A program made the translations under genes and the position numbers. The notes below the pieces were generated by a model that saw nothing but the letters and a program-made list of their open reading frames with translations, was not told the DNA's origin and searched no databases. DNA of 64,000 nt from Zhengitettix transpicula (taxonomy: Eukaryota > Arthropoda > Insecta > Orthoptera > Tetrigidae). This document shows positions 36,546-47,952 of this stretch, in pieces. Where the stretch lies: contig CM073591.1 of assembly GCA_037074705.1 (NCBI GenBank), positions 62,684,897 to 62,748,896 of the forward strand, given 5' to 3'. Numbering within the stretch: the stretch's first letter is position 1; the number at the start of each line of letters is the position of its first letter.

Positions 36546-37499
36546 AATTAATAATATTTTTTGGGAAATAGTAGGTATTTTAAATTTAATGACTTTTATG
36601 GTCTTAATATGCGATTCGGGGAAGAAAATAAAAGTGGTAAGGAAAGTTAATCGATTTAGATAAAGGAGGAAACTTAATTGTAGTATAACAAGGAAAAGTA
36701 ATAGGTACGAGAATCCGAAACTCTGTCGGTTTTACGACTCTTACGTTTTTTTTAAGCACCTGGGTAAAGCAACAAGGATTGCAGAAATGTTTTGTGGTAT
36801 TGAATTTAACAATTAACTTGGGTCATTTATTAAACCTGTCTAATTATTATACTTTTAACATAGACGTTTTATAATTTAGATAAATATTCGTTTACCTGCA
36901 GGTAAATTCCCGGAATTTGGTTTGCAGTGGCAGAATCTCTGTAAGAAGTCGGGAACAGATCTGGTGAAAATACTATGAAGTTTCAAATTTGCATAGCTCG
37001 TTTCATTCTCCAACAAGACTTCCATTTGCAACTACCTCATTGTTAGTCTTGCTGCTCTCACGGCTATCACGGCTCATCTCTGGTCGTCCACAAGTCTTCG
37101 CTGCTATTCTGCTACTGTCCGATTAGCAAGAATTGCGGAAAAAATATATCGCATTTTGATAACCTTTAATTTTTTTTGCTCAAACTAATAAATTTATTTG
37201 TAAAACAAAAGGAGGAGTTTTGGTGACAGAATTGTTAAAATATTAAATGTCAATCGCAATAAACATTGTTCATGTTCTCTATACACAACCAATAATTATA
37301 ATTATAAAACGAAATTTGCATTATATATTCATTCAATTTTTAAAGCAGAATTTAAACCGCAGAGAAAGAAATTAACTGAAAATTGATTCAGTTGGCCGAG
37401 TATAGCGGGCAGGTATATCGTTTCCCTGTCTAATACGTCAACTCTTGGCTAACAGATGGCAGTCTCTGTACGCTAAATGATGTATTTGCGCTTCATGAG

Positions 37500-37513
37500 C
37501 ACACACACACACA
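37500..37513. repeat. (CA)n microsatellite
   Basis: Seven CA units followed by TATACATATATA. Confidence 0.9.
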
Positions 37514-38548
37514 TATACATATATAATTTACTTACTACCCTTCACCACAACTGACGCAAAACTTTCTAAAATCGTTTTCACTTTGTCTCTAATTATTTAC
37601 TGTAATCAGGAACAAAAAAAAACATGAGCATGAATATTATTATTTTAATGGTAGTTTTTTTGGCATTTTTGTATATTTTTCCAAATTTCCTTGGGAAGTC
37701 ATCAACATACGACGCCAAGAATGCTTTTTGATAGCAAAAATTATTAATTTTATTTTTGAGCTTCACAAACCTTAAGTTTATATTTTTCATTGGTTCATTT
37801 TAATAACTTGTTATGAAATGCAAAAAAAAAAACAATTACAAACTACTTCTGCTTCGTACTGAAGAAAAACGTAATTTCATATTGGAAAATAATTTAACAT
37901 ATTACGTATAACATACATAAATTACTTTATCTATTTTGTATAGGATTATGCGAAGTATTTTCATACTTTTCTACAAATAAATAAATGAGACTGCACGACA
38001 GAAGGTATATTATTACTCTAACAACCAGACGTTTTTAGTGAGAAAGTCAGTAATATATCAAAAAGAAACTAATAATGGTATTTATGATGAGTTATAGAGT
38101 TTGATTTTATTTCTGTGACCAACAACAATAATGAATAATAATTCATTTAAAACATAATTCTGTCTTACAGTATCATACTCACATCACATCGGAACTTATA
38201 AGAAGTGTAACTGATTCAATATGTAAACACATGAAAACATTTTTGTTTTCAAAAGCTTCCATCCGAGAATTCGATAATGTACCTTCCCCACGAATGTTTG
38301 TGCAAACATTCTTAAAATAAACAACCCAGAGCATTTGAAGGAGAAGTTTAAACACCGATTTAAAGAGAAGAAAAGAAATCTTGCAGAAAATAGTTTGAAA
38401 GTAAACAAACAAGTATATTAGAAAAACGGAGGTATATTCAGAGTTCGTACACGTGCGAATAAAATGCAACGACGTGGAAAAGAAAATTTTTCTTGTATTA
38501 TCATTTGAAAGTTTACTTAATAAGATCTTTAGGATTTAATATTTTGCT

Positions 38549-39101
38549 GAGGGATATTCTCTCGCAGGCAATACCTGCGAGGGATGTTCTCTCGCAGGCA
38601 GAACCTTTTAGGAGAGATACGAAGGGGCTACCTTCGAGTATGCCTTTTCCTCTCCGGTTTTGAACTAAGGTTCCCACAGGCCGAGGCACCTCGGCCTGTT
38701 CTGAGAGGTGTATGTTCCGGGGTCGCAGACCTTGGGCATACGGTAAGAGTTGTCCGCTATTCCCATTGGAATAGTCGGCCAGCTGCCTCCTAAACTGGTC
38801 GAGGCACGGAGAAGGGAATGCTGCGTCCCCACAGCAAACTCCTCTCCCGCTATCGGAAGGACGTGGGACAAGTACCCAATGCCCGACCTACCTGATGCAG
38901 GTTTTTCTAGGGTTTTCCCTGCATTTCTTTAGGCGTATGCCGGGTAGGATCCTTAAACCATAGCCCGGGGGCCCTAGTTAACCCTTGGCTACCTTCCTCT
39001 ACCCTTCCGCATCCCCCCTTTTAAATCCCATCCTATGCTATTAAAGGGGAGTTGCCCAATGTGGATCACCCTCATGTAGCCTCTTGCCCTAAAAAAAAAA
39101 T
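38549..39101 (+). mobile_element. SINE-like repeat, copy 5 (near full length)
   Basis: It has the 5' hairpin block (CTCTCGCAGGC repeated), GGAGAGATACGAAGGGG, the GCCGAGGCACCTCGGCC palindrome, the central region and the A-tail after GCCCTAAAAA. It closely resembles the copy at 43782-44356. The open frames here (about 60-69 codons on each strand) recur in other copies as part of the repeat. Confidence 0.9.
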
Positions 39102-39534
39102 TACTGCTATTGTGACAAGAGTTCTTGTGTATACAATTGTCAACGATGGAACGTTTAAGAAAGTTAGTAGAATTTATGCTGAAAATTAATATTTAAAAAA
39201 TGAAAAAATATATTTCGTACTTGTAGGCATTCAAGTAATGGACTCAACATTATTAAATGGATTCAGATTGTCACCATATGATGTATGAGCTCATACGCCA
39301 ATTAATTGGCAGTGAAATAAAATTATAAAAAACGAACACCAACATTAAATATGAGGTGCGTAAATAACAAGGATGTGCACTAATAATTGTTTTTCTATTC
39401 ATATGAAATGTTCGATTTTGTGCATTTTTATTTTGAAATATTTATTGTGTTTTTAAAGTATAGAGAAAATAAGCACGTTGTGTACAATAATGATACATTG
39501 GAAGGACAATCCGAATGTCTAATATTAGGTTAAT

Positions 39535-39921
39535 AATTAGTAGACCAGTATACAAGAGGGCTATCTATAGTAGGAATCTGATTATTGGGGAATACAGCAC
39601 TACCCCAAACAGTACCATTAATAACTTCTTCCTGTTCAATATCATCAACTTGAGGCGTATTTTTAGCACGTAAAATAAACATTTGATCATGAATATTACC
39701 AGCCACTTGATCACCAGACCCATATTTAACATTAGTATTAGTATTAGTATTAGTATTAGTATTATAACTATTCCTTTAATAACACACGTTTCCAAATCAG
39801 TAAATAATTTAAATATATGCCAACCATTATTAGGAATTAAACATTGAATAGACTTAATAAACTGCGGAACAAGTGATTCAGGGAAAAGGGATTCTACAAT
39901 AGAAACGTTTAACATTAACAT
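39535..39921 (-). pseudogene. Decayed coding fragment of uncertain, possibly viral, origin
   Basis: A minus-strand frame opens with ATG at 39921 directly after a TAA and reads about 50 protein-like residues (for example ESLVPQFIKS and NNGWHIFKLF). It then runs into a hexamer repeat at 39731-39763. Beyond the repeat, that frame becomes Leu/Ile-rich nonsense, while a different frame of the same strand becomes protein-like with balanced Asp, Glu, Gln and Gly residues, ending at a stop near 39535. The simplest reading is one coding sequence broken by repeat-length change. The composition and Asn/Thr repeat recall capsid proteins of small insect viruses, but no definite family motif was recognised; a cellular or transposon origin is possible. 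Confidence 0.35.
39731..39763. repeat. ATTAGT hexamer repeat
   Basis: Five and a half units of ATTAGT. It lies inside the decayed coding fragment at 39535-39921 and marks the point where the protein-like frame changes. Confidence 0.95.
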
Positions 39922-40554
39922 TTATTCTGTAAACGTTCTTAAGACATTGATACATTTATAAAATTAAACGTGTAACATAAATAACATTAAGTAAACACCT
40001 TTCTACTTAGTCACACTTTAACAGTGTGAATAACATTTCGTCTAATAATGTCAATAAAACGTATCGTATAGAACTCAGGTTAATAATCAAGGATAAGTGT
40101 TGCTATTTTAACAATTTCCTTGAAAAAATACACAATATTTTTCTTTGTTTTACAGATCTATAAGGAACTTGTAGGTCCTTCAGGATGTTGATAAAAATCT
40201 TCTGGTAACAAGCTCTTCAGTATGTGAAATGTCGACTTACTTTTAAACGTTTTAATTTAAGCTGCAACTCTCTTTGGCTCTAAACAGATGACACACTTAC
40301 ATTGTGCACTTAACTATCTCGAACGTATTTACAATTAAGCAGTTCGCTTTCGCTCCTGTCCCCCTAGGCAAATATATAATTATTTTTTCAAATTTATTAT
40401 TTTAAAATACATATTCAATTCCACTGCACAGTTTTCAATAACTTCGTATTGAAATTTAATTTAGGCTAGCTCACAAACCATTCAACTCGTCTGACTTGTC
40501 GACACACGTTACTTCTCTTGAACTTTCAACCGGTCGCTTGATTGTCAATTAGGC

Positions 40555-40579
40555 CGAACACATGAAATCTATGTGTTCG
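40555..40579. repeat. 9-bp perfect hairpin
   Basis: CGAACACAT, loop GAAATCT, ATGTGTTCG, with imperfect extension on both sides (AATTAGGC / TGCCAATT). It lies about 630 bases from the decayed, possibly viral fragment. No function is assigned. Confidence 0.4.
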
Positions 40580-42667
40580 TGCCAATTATGGTAGTAGAAT
40601 CATATACTAAGGACAAATGGGAACGTCGGACAATGTCAACGGCCAAATTAATGTTCCGCAAATATCGACTATAATGGAAAGTAGTACTTAAGTTTATTAA
40701 ATACGGTGAAGAGAAGTAAAGTGTATCCTTACAGCTGAAAGCATTTTATGCAGCAACTCGTCTCTAAGGCAAAGCATTTTAAACACCCTGTAGTTTATTA
40801 CGTCGATAAGGTTGGAATCTTAATGTGCACTATCGCTACTATTATTACGCTACAAAAAAATAAAATTTACAAATGTTCATCTACTCTAGAGGGGGCCGAG
40901 GACAACATAAAAGAGTAACACACTTCAGTTGTTGCGGAAAATACATTTAGCATAGTTTAAGGGTAGTGTACGGTCAAACCGTCTTGAAAAGCGGAGAGGG
41001 AAACGATCAACTTATGCATTTAGTATTAACGTGCCACGGGAACACACGACCCTTATATATGCCAAAAACTAAGTGTTTCGGAATCAATTTTTTCATTTTC
41101 CAATAAACTTTGCATAAGTAACGAAAAATATGACATCAAATATAACTTGGTGAATGCTGTTTGTTATCGTAAGCTTCACTTTTGTTTTCTGATTCCAATG
41201 GAAACTTAAAATTATGATTGAGAAAAATATAAAATACTTCAGTCAAGGTAGACAAACAGTTTCAATTAGCTAGTCTTCATATGACATGTGATTGTATTAT
41301 ATCACTAGGAAAGAACGAGGCTTTATTGATTTTTAGTGTATATTTGCAAGTATAAAAATTTTGAAAGCTTAGAAAATTTACGTTTGATATTCATGTTACT
41401 TCAATCTATATTGTTTTTGAAAGAATAGTCACGAAAATGAGACACCGTCGAAAAATTGACTATGCGGATATGAAGTTAAGTGAATATATCTTTGTTTCAC
41501 AACAGAATATAAATAGGCTTACATTAGAAAGCCAAGGTCAATTTTCGGCTTGGTTAGAAGGGCGTTTACATTTTCTCTAAAGTAGGATAATTGAGAAAAA
41601 ATATTTTTTAACTTTCATATTCGGTTAAATAGTAATAAAGTGAAAAACGCCAATATATCTATGAAATTTCTTAAAAAATTTTGAAATAAATTTTTAAGTT
41701 CATTTCATTAGCATTTATAAAACCAATTAAGTTTTTAGTAATACACAGAAATTTATCGACGTTGTCAGTAATGTACGGTAAAATTATATGACACGAAATA
41801 AATAATAAATATATTCTGTTATGAGATCAATTATATTTTTCTTAAAAACAATTTTTAGAATAATTAATAAAATAAAAATTATAATTGATTACCTCTTGCA
41901 CAGTTTTTTTGTTGTCGGAATCATCTATAAAAATTCATCGAACCAAAGTCCCAACATACGTTAATTCTATTACGATTACAGAAATATGAAAACGTGTAAC
42001 ATACTCCGAATTGAAGAATAACAAATGATATACTGAACATTTGAACTAGTACTATATTAAACTCCGTTTTTCTGAATACTGAATTTCTTATAATATTAAT
42101 TTTAAATATTTCGTTTCTCAATAATTTTTAAATGGTTATAAACTATGAAAACGAAACAATATTAATTTCGAAAAATAGCCCGAAAAGAAAATAGTATTTT
42201 TTTTAGTTGTATATATTAAATATGAACATGTACATGATATACCTTTAAAACGTCTATTAGATATCTGAAACATCTTGAGAAACATTTTGTTTTAGATTTT
42301 GATTTCAAATTCCGCTTATAATATACATATTTTAACGACTTACCGGGTTTGTTTCATATCGTACAATACGGACTTAAACAGATCGTATTGATCGAAATTT
42401 TCTTCTTCCAGAATAACTACCTTATCACATTAGTGAATCTTACCACTAACAATTTGAGCAAATGCGTTTTGCAAAAAGCCCATATGTGGAAAAAGCTTAT
42501 CAGCCTTATAAAATCTATGAACTATTTGAAATAGTATCGATACTAAACCTTTATACGATAAATTATGTAAACCAAACTTGAAGGGATCTGATATAGACAC
42601 AAAATTGTCATCAATTCTCGTTACATACAAACTTCCTTTGCTCGTGGGTTTCGTTAAAGTTTTAAAG

Positions 42668-42673
42668 TTTATT
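42668..42673 (-). terminator. Candidate poly(A) signal of the membrane-protein gene
   Basis: AATAAA on the minus strand about 230 bases after the stop codon, followed within 30-45 bases by a G/T-rich stretch (GTTTGTATGT). The position suits a short 3' UTR. AATAAA is common by chance in DNA this AT-rich, so this is only a candidate. Confidence 0.35.
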
Positions 42674-42898
42674 TCGTTTCACATTATTTTCACAGGGAAT
42701 AGAATAGTTGAAAATACGGGAGAGAAAGTTATGCGGTAAATTGAACGGAATGAAAAAGGTAACCGTTTGTAATATATAGGTAGGTGGTTTGAGTTAGGAA
42801 ATTCGTGCTTAGTGAGTGATACCGTCGTAACTATTGTTCGTTGCTCGGTTTTAAGTCTTTTGGCATCTCGACGCTTAGTAGACGCCGCGGTGGCGCTG

Positions 42899-43291
42899 CT
42901 AGGCGGCTGGGTAGGCGAGTTCATCCGGGATGGCGCTGTAGCGGACGATGGGGGCGGGGGCGTTGACGCCTCCCCCGCACTTGCCCTCTGCGTCGCGGCG
43001 AGGGGGTGGACACGTGACGCAGCGCCGCACGAACACGGCGGCCCCGAACGCGGCGAAGATGGACAGCGACAGCCCGAAGAAAATCAGCGCCTTGAGTCTG
43101 CCCGTCGGCGGCTGCGCGGGGGTCGCGTTGGGGGCGGAGGGGGCGGCGGCGTGGTGCGGCGACGAGTTGGCGGCGAGAGGTGGCGGCTGCACTGCGGAGG
43201 CGGGCGGCGTGTGCGGCTTTTCCACCGCCGTCGCGGGGGCGGATATGCGCACGATGAAGCGACCGCGCTCCTGGGGCCAGTACTGCTGGAT
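42899..43291 (-). CDS. Terminal coding exon of membrane protein: Pro/Ala stalk, transmembrane helix, cytoplasmic tail
   Basis: The acceptor is TATTTGCAG before 43291, and 130 codons end at TAG (42901-42899). It opens with IQQYWPQERGRFIVRIS, presumably the end of the folded ectodomain. About 45 residues rich in Pro, Ala and Ser follow, with NSS and NAT sequons, giving a mucin-like stalk. One hydrophobic helix, LKALIFFGLSLSIFAAFGAA followed by VFV, is then followed by Arg-Arg-Cys and a second Cys. This places the positively charged tail inside, with possible palmitoylated cysteines. The tail has a Gly/Pro-rich stretch and ends SAIPDELAYPAA. The exon is extremely GC- and CpG-rich compared with the AT-rich flanks, so long shadow frames appear on both strands. 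Confidence 0.88.
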   Translation of the reverse strand: MQQYWPQERGRFIVRISAPATAVEKPHTPPASAVQPPPLAANSSPHHAAAPSAPNATPAQPPTGRLKALIFFGLSLSIFAAFGAAVFVRRCVTCPPPRRDAEGKCGGGVNAPAPIVRYSAIPDELAYPAA

Positions 43292-43591
43292 CTGCAAATA
43301 CATTCGCCATTATTCGCCACATTTCTGGAACACGGACGTGTGAATGCTGGAGTTTTCTATTCACTTGCTTAAATATAAAAAAAAAGCCTCTATCCCTGTT
43401 GGAGTAAAAAGTTAATTATTGATGGAAGATCGTTAAATTATTTAAAACTATTATTTTATATATTTGGCAACATGTTGTGCGTTATTTACGTAATAACATT
43501 TACTTCTGGAGAATTATTATGTATTATAAACTCTTAATTTATTTTTAGTTAATATAACAAATACTTAATTGACAATTAAAACTTGACGTAG

Positions 43592-44690
43592 TCCTATTAA
43601 CTGCTTCCACATAACATATGTTTTGAAATTAAAATTTTAACTAATTTCACTAATTTTTCTCGTCCTCTCACAACAAAGCTACTATCAAAACTGTCCGAAC
43701 AACTTTTTCTCCCGAATGCGCTCGCAGAAATTTCTATATTATATACCATTATATACTTAAATATCGTCAGTTCACAACGGATTATTGATTATTGCTGGAA
43801 AGCCTGCGAGAGGATTCTCTCGCAGGTAACCTGCGAGGGTTTTTCTCTCGCAGGCAGAACCTTTTAGGAGAGATACGAAGGGGCTACCTTTGGGTATGCG
43901 TTTTCCTCTCCGTTTTTGAACTAAGGTTCCCACAAGCCGAGGCACCTCGGCCTGTTTTGAGAGGTGTATGTTCCGGGGTCGCAGACCTTGGGCATACGGT
44001 AAGAGTTGTTCGCTATTCCCATTGAAATAGTCGGCCAGCTGCCTCCTAAACTGGTCGAGGCACGGAGAAGGGAATGCTGAGTCCCCACAGCAAACTCCTC
44101 TCCCGCTATCGGAAGGGCGTGGGACAAGTACCCAATGCCCGACCTACCTGATGCAGGTTTTTCTAGGGTTTTCCCTGCATTTATTTAGGCGAATGCCACG
44201 TAGGATCCTTAAAATATAGCCCGGGGGCCCTAGTTAACCCTTGGCTACCTTCCTCTACCCTTCCGCATCCCCCCTTTCAAATCCCTTCCTATGCTATTAA
44301 AGGGGAGTTGCCCAATGTGGACCACCCTCATGTAGCCTGTTGCCCTAAAAAGAAAAGTTCACAACGGACACTCGGCAGCCACTGTTAAAAACTTCTACAC
44401 AGATATTCTGTAATTTAGTTAAATATTCCATTAAAATGAAAAAAACTACGTCCGATTGAAAATAATGAATAAAAATGATAGGCCAATTCAGACAGAAAGG
44501 GTAATATAAATACCAGACAACGTTTCTGGGATCCTTGTCCCTTTCGTGCAGTTGTGTCGCTCTAGGCTCTTCTTCGCACCTGACTAAAGGAACAAGGACC
44601 CCAGAAAAATGTGTGGTATTTATATTACCCTTTTTGTCTGAATTGGCTAGCTTTCTTATTCATTAAATATTCCATTGTTGTGAACATATA
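43592..44690 (-). repeat. Fold-back/ribozyme repeat, long copy 2 (interrupted)
   Basis: Inverse of the 20-kb copy: GTCCTATTAACTGCTTCCAC at the left, CTCGGCAGCCACTGTTA after the SINE insertion, then ATTGAAAATAATGAAT and both inverted halves of the fold-back. Each half has a degraded hammerhead-like core (one lacks the CTGA, the other reads CTGACTA and GAAAAA). The SINE-like element at 43782-44356 is a later insertion. Confidence 0.75.
43782..44356 (+). mobile_element. SINE-like repeat, copy 6, full length with 12-bp target duplication
   Basis: GTTCACAACGGA occurs at 43770-43781 and again at 44357-44368, exactly bounding a 575-bp insert that ends in an A-rich tail. The 5' end holds a strong hairpin (CCTGCGAGAG, GATT, CTCTCGCAGG). 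The insert splits a fold-back-type repeat whose uninterrupted relative lies in inverted orientation at about 20.2-20.45 kb with a single diverged target. A 12-bp duplication plus an A-tail indicates LINE-driven retrotransposition. No clear tRNA A/B boxes or 5S head were found, so the SINE class is open. Confidence 0.92.
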
Positions 44691-45583
44691 GCCCAAAAAA
44701 AAATTGTCCGTCCGTCTACCACGTCCCGGCGACCCGTCCAAGAGACCAGTAACACGCGTCAAATACGTTCAATTTTACCAAATATTTACAATTTAAACAA
44801 AGTTTGCGACATTAAAATTTTTTGCCTCATTATACTGTTTTCATTTTGTCTCCGTTGTGACTTTTACGTTTCCAAACTCCACTCTAATAGAAAATAATAA
44901 CAGTATAACGTACATATACCAGATTTTTAAAAATGAAATATCATATTTCAGAGGTTTTTTTTATCATAAACTGTGAAGGATAAAAACACATTCCATAATT
45001 CACTGGTCAGAGGAAGATTCAAAGATTTAGAGTAAACATTCAACGAGAGCACAATCTGTTATGTTACAATGTTCGGTTACTTGATTCACTGCTGGAATAC
45101 ATAGAGATTGCAGATTTTGAAGGGTGGCAAGGATACACGTTATCTTTTATGTGCCCCAACAGATAATAATCACAGGGAGTTGTTCTGATGACCTGTGAGG
45201 CCAGAGATAATGACCTCATTCCTCTTCCCCGTTTCCTCCAATCCACCATCCTGGTCATTTAGCTACTGCCGTACCTCCAAGTGGAAATGAGGTGTAGAAA
45301 AGTCTTGCAGTATTCTTGAAAATTGCATATATCCAATTTCTGAGATCTCCCTATTGTAATTGATTGCTTTCCAACTTGTGCTCAGTAATTGCTCTACTTT
45401 ATATTCATGGTTGAAGGACTTTTAAGTAACCCGAGGATTCTTACGCCCCAAAAACTGGCATTTTGGCATTAATTCTGGGGGAAAAAATAGGCGCTCAAAA
45501 AAATGTATCGTCTACCAAATCTTGCAAGAATTTCAGTCAGAAATTATAATTTTCTATTGGAATTACCAGTATCTTATGCCTTT

Positions 45584-46135
45584 TTTTTAGGGCAACAGGC
45601 TGCATGAGGGTAACCCACTTTGGGCAACTCCCCTTTAATTGCATAGGAAGGGATTTGAAATGGGGGATGCGGAAGGGTGAAGGAAGGTAGCCAAGGGTAA
45701 CTAGGGCCCCCGGGCAATGTTTTAAGGATCCTACCCGGCATTCGCCTAAAAGAAATGCAGGACAAACCCAAGAAAAACCTGCATCAGGTAGGTAGGGCAT
45801 TTGGTACTTGTCCCACGCCCTTCCGATAGCGGGAGAGGAGTTTTCTGTGGGGACGCAGCATTCCCTTCTCCGTGCCTCGACCAGTTTAGGAGGCAGCTGG
45901 CCGACTATTCCAATAGGAATAGCGAACAACTCTTACCGTATGCCCAAGATCTGCGACCCCGGAACATACACCTCTCAAAACAGGCCGAGGGGCCTCGGCT
46001 TGTGGGAACCTTAGTTCAAAAACGGAGAGGAAAAGACATACCCAAAGGTAGCCCCTTCGTATCTCTCCTAAAAGGTTCTGCCTGCGAGAGAAAATCCCTC
46101 GCAGGTTACCTGCGAGAGAATCCTCTCGCAGGCTT
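45584..46135 (-). mobile_element. SINE-like repeat, copy 7 (near full length)
   Basis: Reverse copy: a T-rich tail at 45584, GGCAACAGGCTGCATGAGGG, the GGGCCCCCGGG block, the central region, and the 5' hairpin block CCTGCGAGAG..CTCTCGCAGG up to 46135. It lies within the last intron of the membrane-protein gene, in the gene's orientation. The 150-codon plus-strand frame across it is repeat-derived. Confidence 0.9.
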
Positions 46136-46180
46136 TCCTTGGGAGCAAGTAGCCTTTTTTATTTTTTTTATTTTTTTGTT

Positions 46181-46207
46181 TTTTAAGGCAACAGGCTACA
46201 TGAGGGT
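46181..46207 (-). mobile_element. SINE-like repeat 3' tip
   Basis: The tail-proximal 25 bases of the family (GGCAACAGGCTACATGAGGG in reverse orientation), flanked on both sides by T-rich low-complexity DNA. It is too short for more than a family assignment. Confidence 0.5.
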
Positions 46208-46702
46208 CTTTTTTATTTTATTTTTTATTTTTTTTATTCTTTTTTTTCTGTAATTTATACGATTTCAGATGCTAAAACGACTGTTTGTTTAATTATAAGT
46301 TTACTGATTGCCGAATTTATCTAGAATACCGTTCTACAAGCACGGAATATCTAAAGATTTTCTTAAACCATGCTGGGACCTCCAGTACTTTTTTCCTCAT
46401 TTTGGATATGTTTCCGTAGCGTACGTACGGCAAAATGTACCCAGAGATGTAAGTAATCAATTCTTATGGAAAAATGAAAATAAAAACGACTTCTCCTGTG
46501 GTGTTGAAATTAATGGCAAAGAACAACAGCGCCGTTTTGAATGTAATTAAAAGGTGGATGATTAAAAAATTAAACATATTTTTACTTAAATATTACTAAA
46601 AAATATTACTCAATTAATAATTAATGATGCGGGCCATTCGAAAATCAAAAATAGTATGATAATTTTTAAGTAAATATCATAGTAGTTTGAGTGTAAGTGT
46701 AC

Positions 46703-46909
46703 CTCACGGGGGTTGGGCATGAGCCAGGGAAGACTTGCGATCTCGAGGTGGTAGAGTGGTGAGCTGAAGGTGTGGAACCACTTGAGCGCAGAGCCACGCC
46801 AGATGTTCTCCACTGGGAGGAAACCACCGTCGTCCACGCGCACCCACAGGTCCAGCAACTCCCGGTACGCCAACACCAACAACGTGTGTCCATCGCGGGT
46901 CTCGGCGGC
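46703..46909 (-). CDS. Exon 4 (in window) of membrane protein
   Basis: The acceptor is TTGTTACAG before 46909 and the donor is CGTGAG|GTACAC after 46703. The 69 codons start and end in phase 0. The sequence begins AAETRDGHTLLVLAYREL, then LLDLWVRVDDGGFLPVENIW. It is rich in Trp, Tyr and Leu and predicted to be beta-strand rich, with a LDLWVRVDDGG turn like a propeller strand pair. It ends SLPWLMPNPRE, a likely connector to the juxtamembrane segment of the last exon. It matches the phases of both neighbouring exons. Confidence 0.85.
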
Positions 46910-47495
46910 CTGTAACAACGTCACTCCTTCTTACGTGAAGTAAAACACAGCCTTCGACATGTAAAATTGTCTCCAATTGGTATATAATATTTATAGGCGT
47001 GACTTAAATATTTATATAATATCAATTTTTTGGTTTCGATCTATAAAATTCTCTTCTCTTCTGCACCCCCCCCCCCCACAAATATACATTATTTGAGTAC
47101 AATTATATTCCGCTTAAATAGAAAGTAAATTGAGGAGACTGAATTTCAAGTTTCGAATTTTCGAATTGTGTACGGTGATTTAAGAAAGCTTCAAAGTTAT
47201 TTATCGCTTTAGAGAAACAATGTCCACGCAATCAGAAGCTGATAAAAATCTGGTTTTGAAACGTTCATCATTGATATTTCCAGAAAATTTCTACATACAT
47301 CGATATAAAGTTTGAAATAAATTGGTTTCTCCTCTTTCTTGTGAAAATGGAACGTAGTCAGCGTAACGGAGATAAATTTATATGGCATCGTTTTCGAATC
47401 ACGTAATACATTTTACGTAAATATATATATCAATACCACTAGAATATACGCAAAATACTACAAAAGTACTATTTAACTGTTCAATATTATGAGCG

Positions 47496-47952
47496 TAATT
47501 TTTTTTAGGGTAATCCACGTGGTGGCAACTCCCCTTTAAAAGCGTAGGAAGGGATTTGAAAGGGGCGATGCGGAAGGGTAGAGGAAAGTAGCCAAGGGTT
47601 AACTAGGGCCCCCGGGCTATAGTTTAAGGATCCTCCCCGGCATTCGCCTAAAAGTAATGCAGGGAAAACCCTAGAAAAACCTGCATCAGGTGGTCGTGCA
47701 TTGGGTACTTGTCCCACGCCTTCCCGATAGCGGGAGAAGAGCTGGCTGTGGGGTGGCAGCATTCCCTTCTCCGTACCTCGACCAGTTTTGGGAGGCAGCT
47801 GGCCGACTGTTCCAATGGGAACAGCGAACAACTCTTACCGTATGACCAAGGTCTGTGACCCCGGAACGTACACCTCTCAAAACAGGCCGAGGTGCCTCGG
47901 CATGTGAGAACCTAAGTTCAAAAACCAGAGAGATGTGAAGGCATCCCTCCCC
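47496..47952 (-). mobile_element. SINE-like repeat, copy 8, with probable 7-bp target duplication
   Basis: Reverse copy lacking the hairpin-rich 5' end. ATGAGCG flanks it at 47489-47495 and 47953-47959, consistent with a short target duplication on a 5' truncated insertion. It lies in the intron between the 51.2-kb and 46.9-kb exons. Confidence 0.85.

Noticed and set aside
39565..39921. The full 118-codon minus-strand frame as an intact gene
   Set aside because: The second half is Leu/Ile-rich nonsense after the hexamer repeat; the protein-like signal continues in another frame, so it is annotated as a broken fragment.
42812..43372. 186-codon plus-strand open frame, and other long frames on both strands over 42.9-43.4 kb
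   Set aside because: Low-complexity Gly/Arg/Pro composition produced by the GC-rich terminal exon on the minus strand, which has splice-site and phase support.
45801..46253. 150-codon plus-strand open frame ending in Phe-rich sequence
   Set aside because: It is the antisense of a SINE-like copy running into a T-rich stretch. Similar frames recur in every copy.
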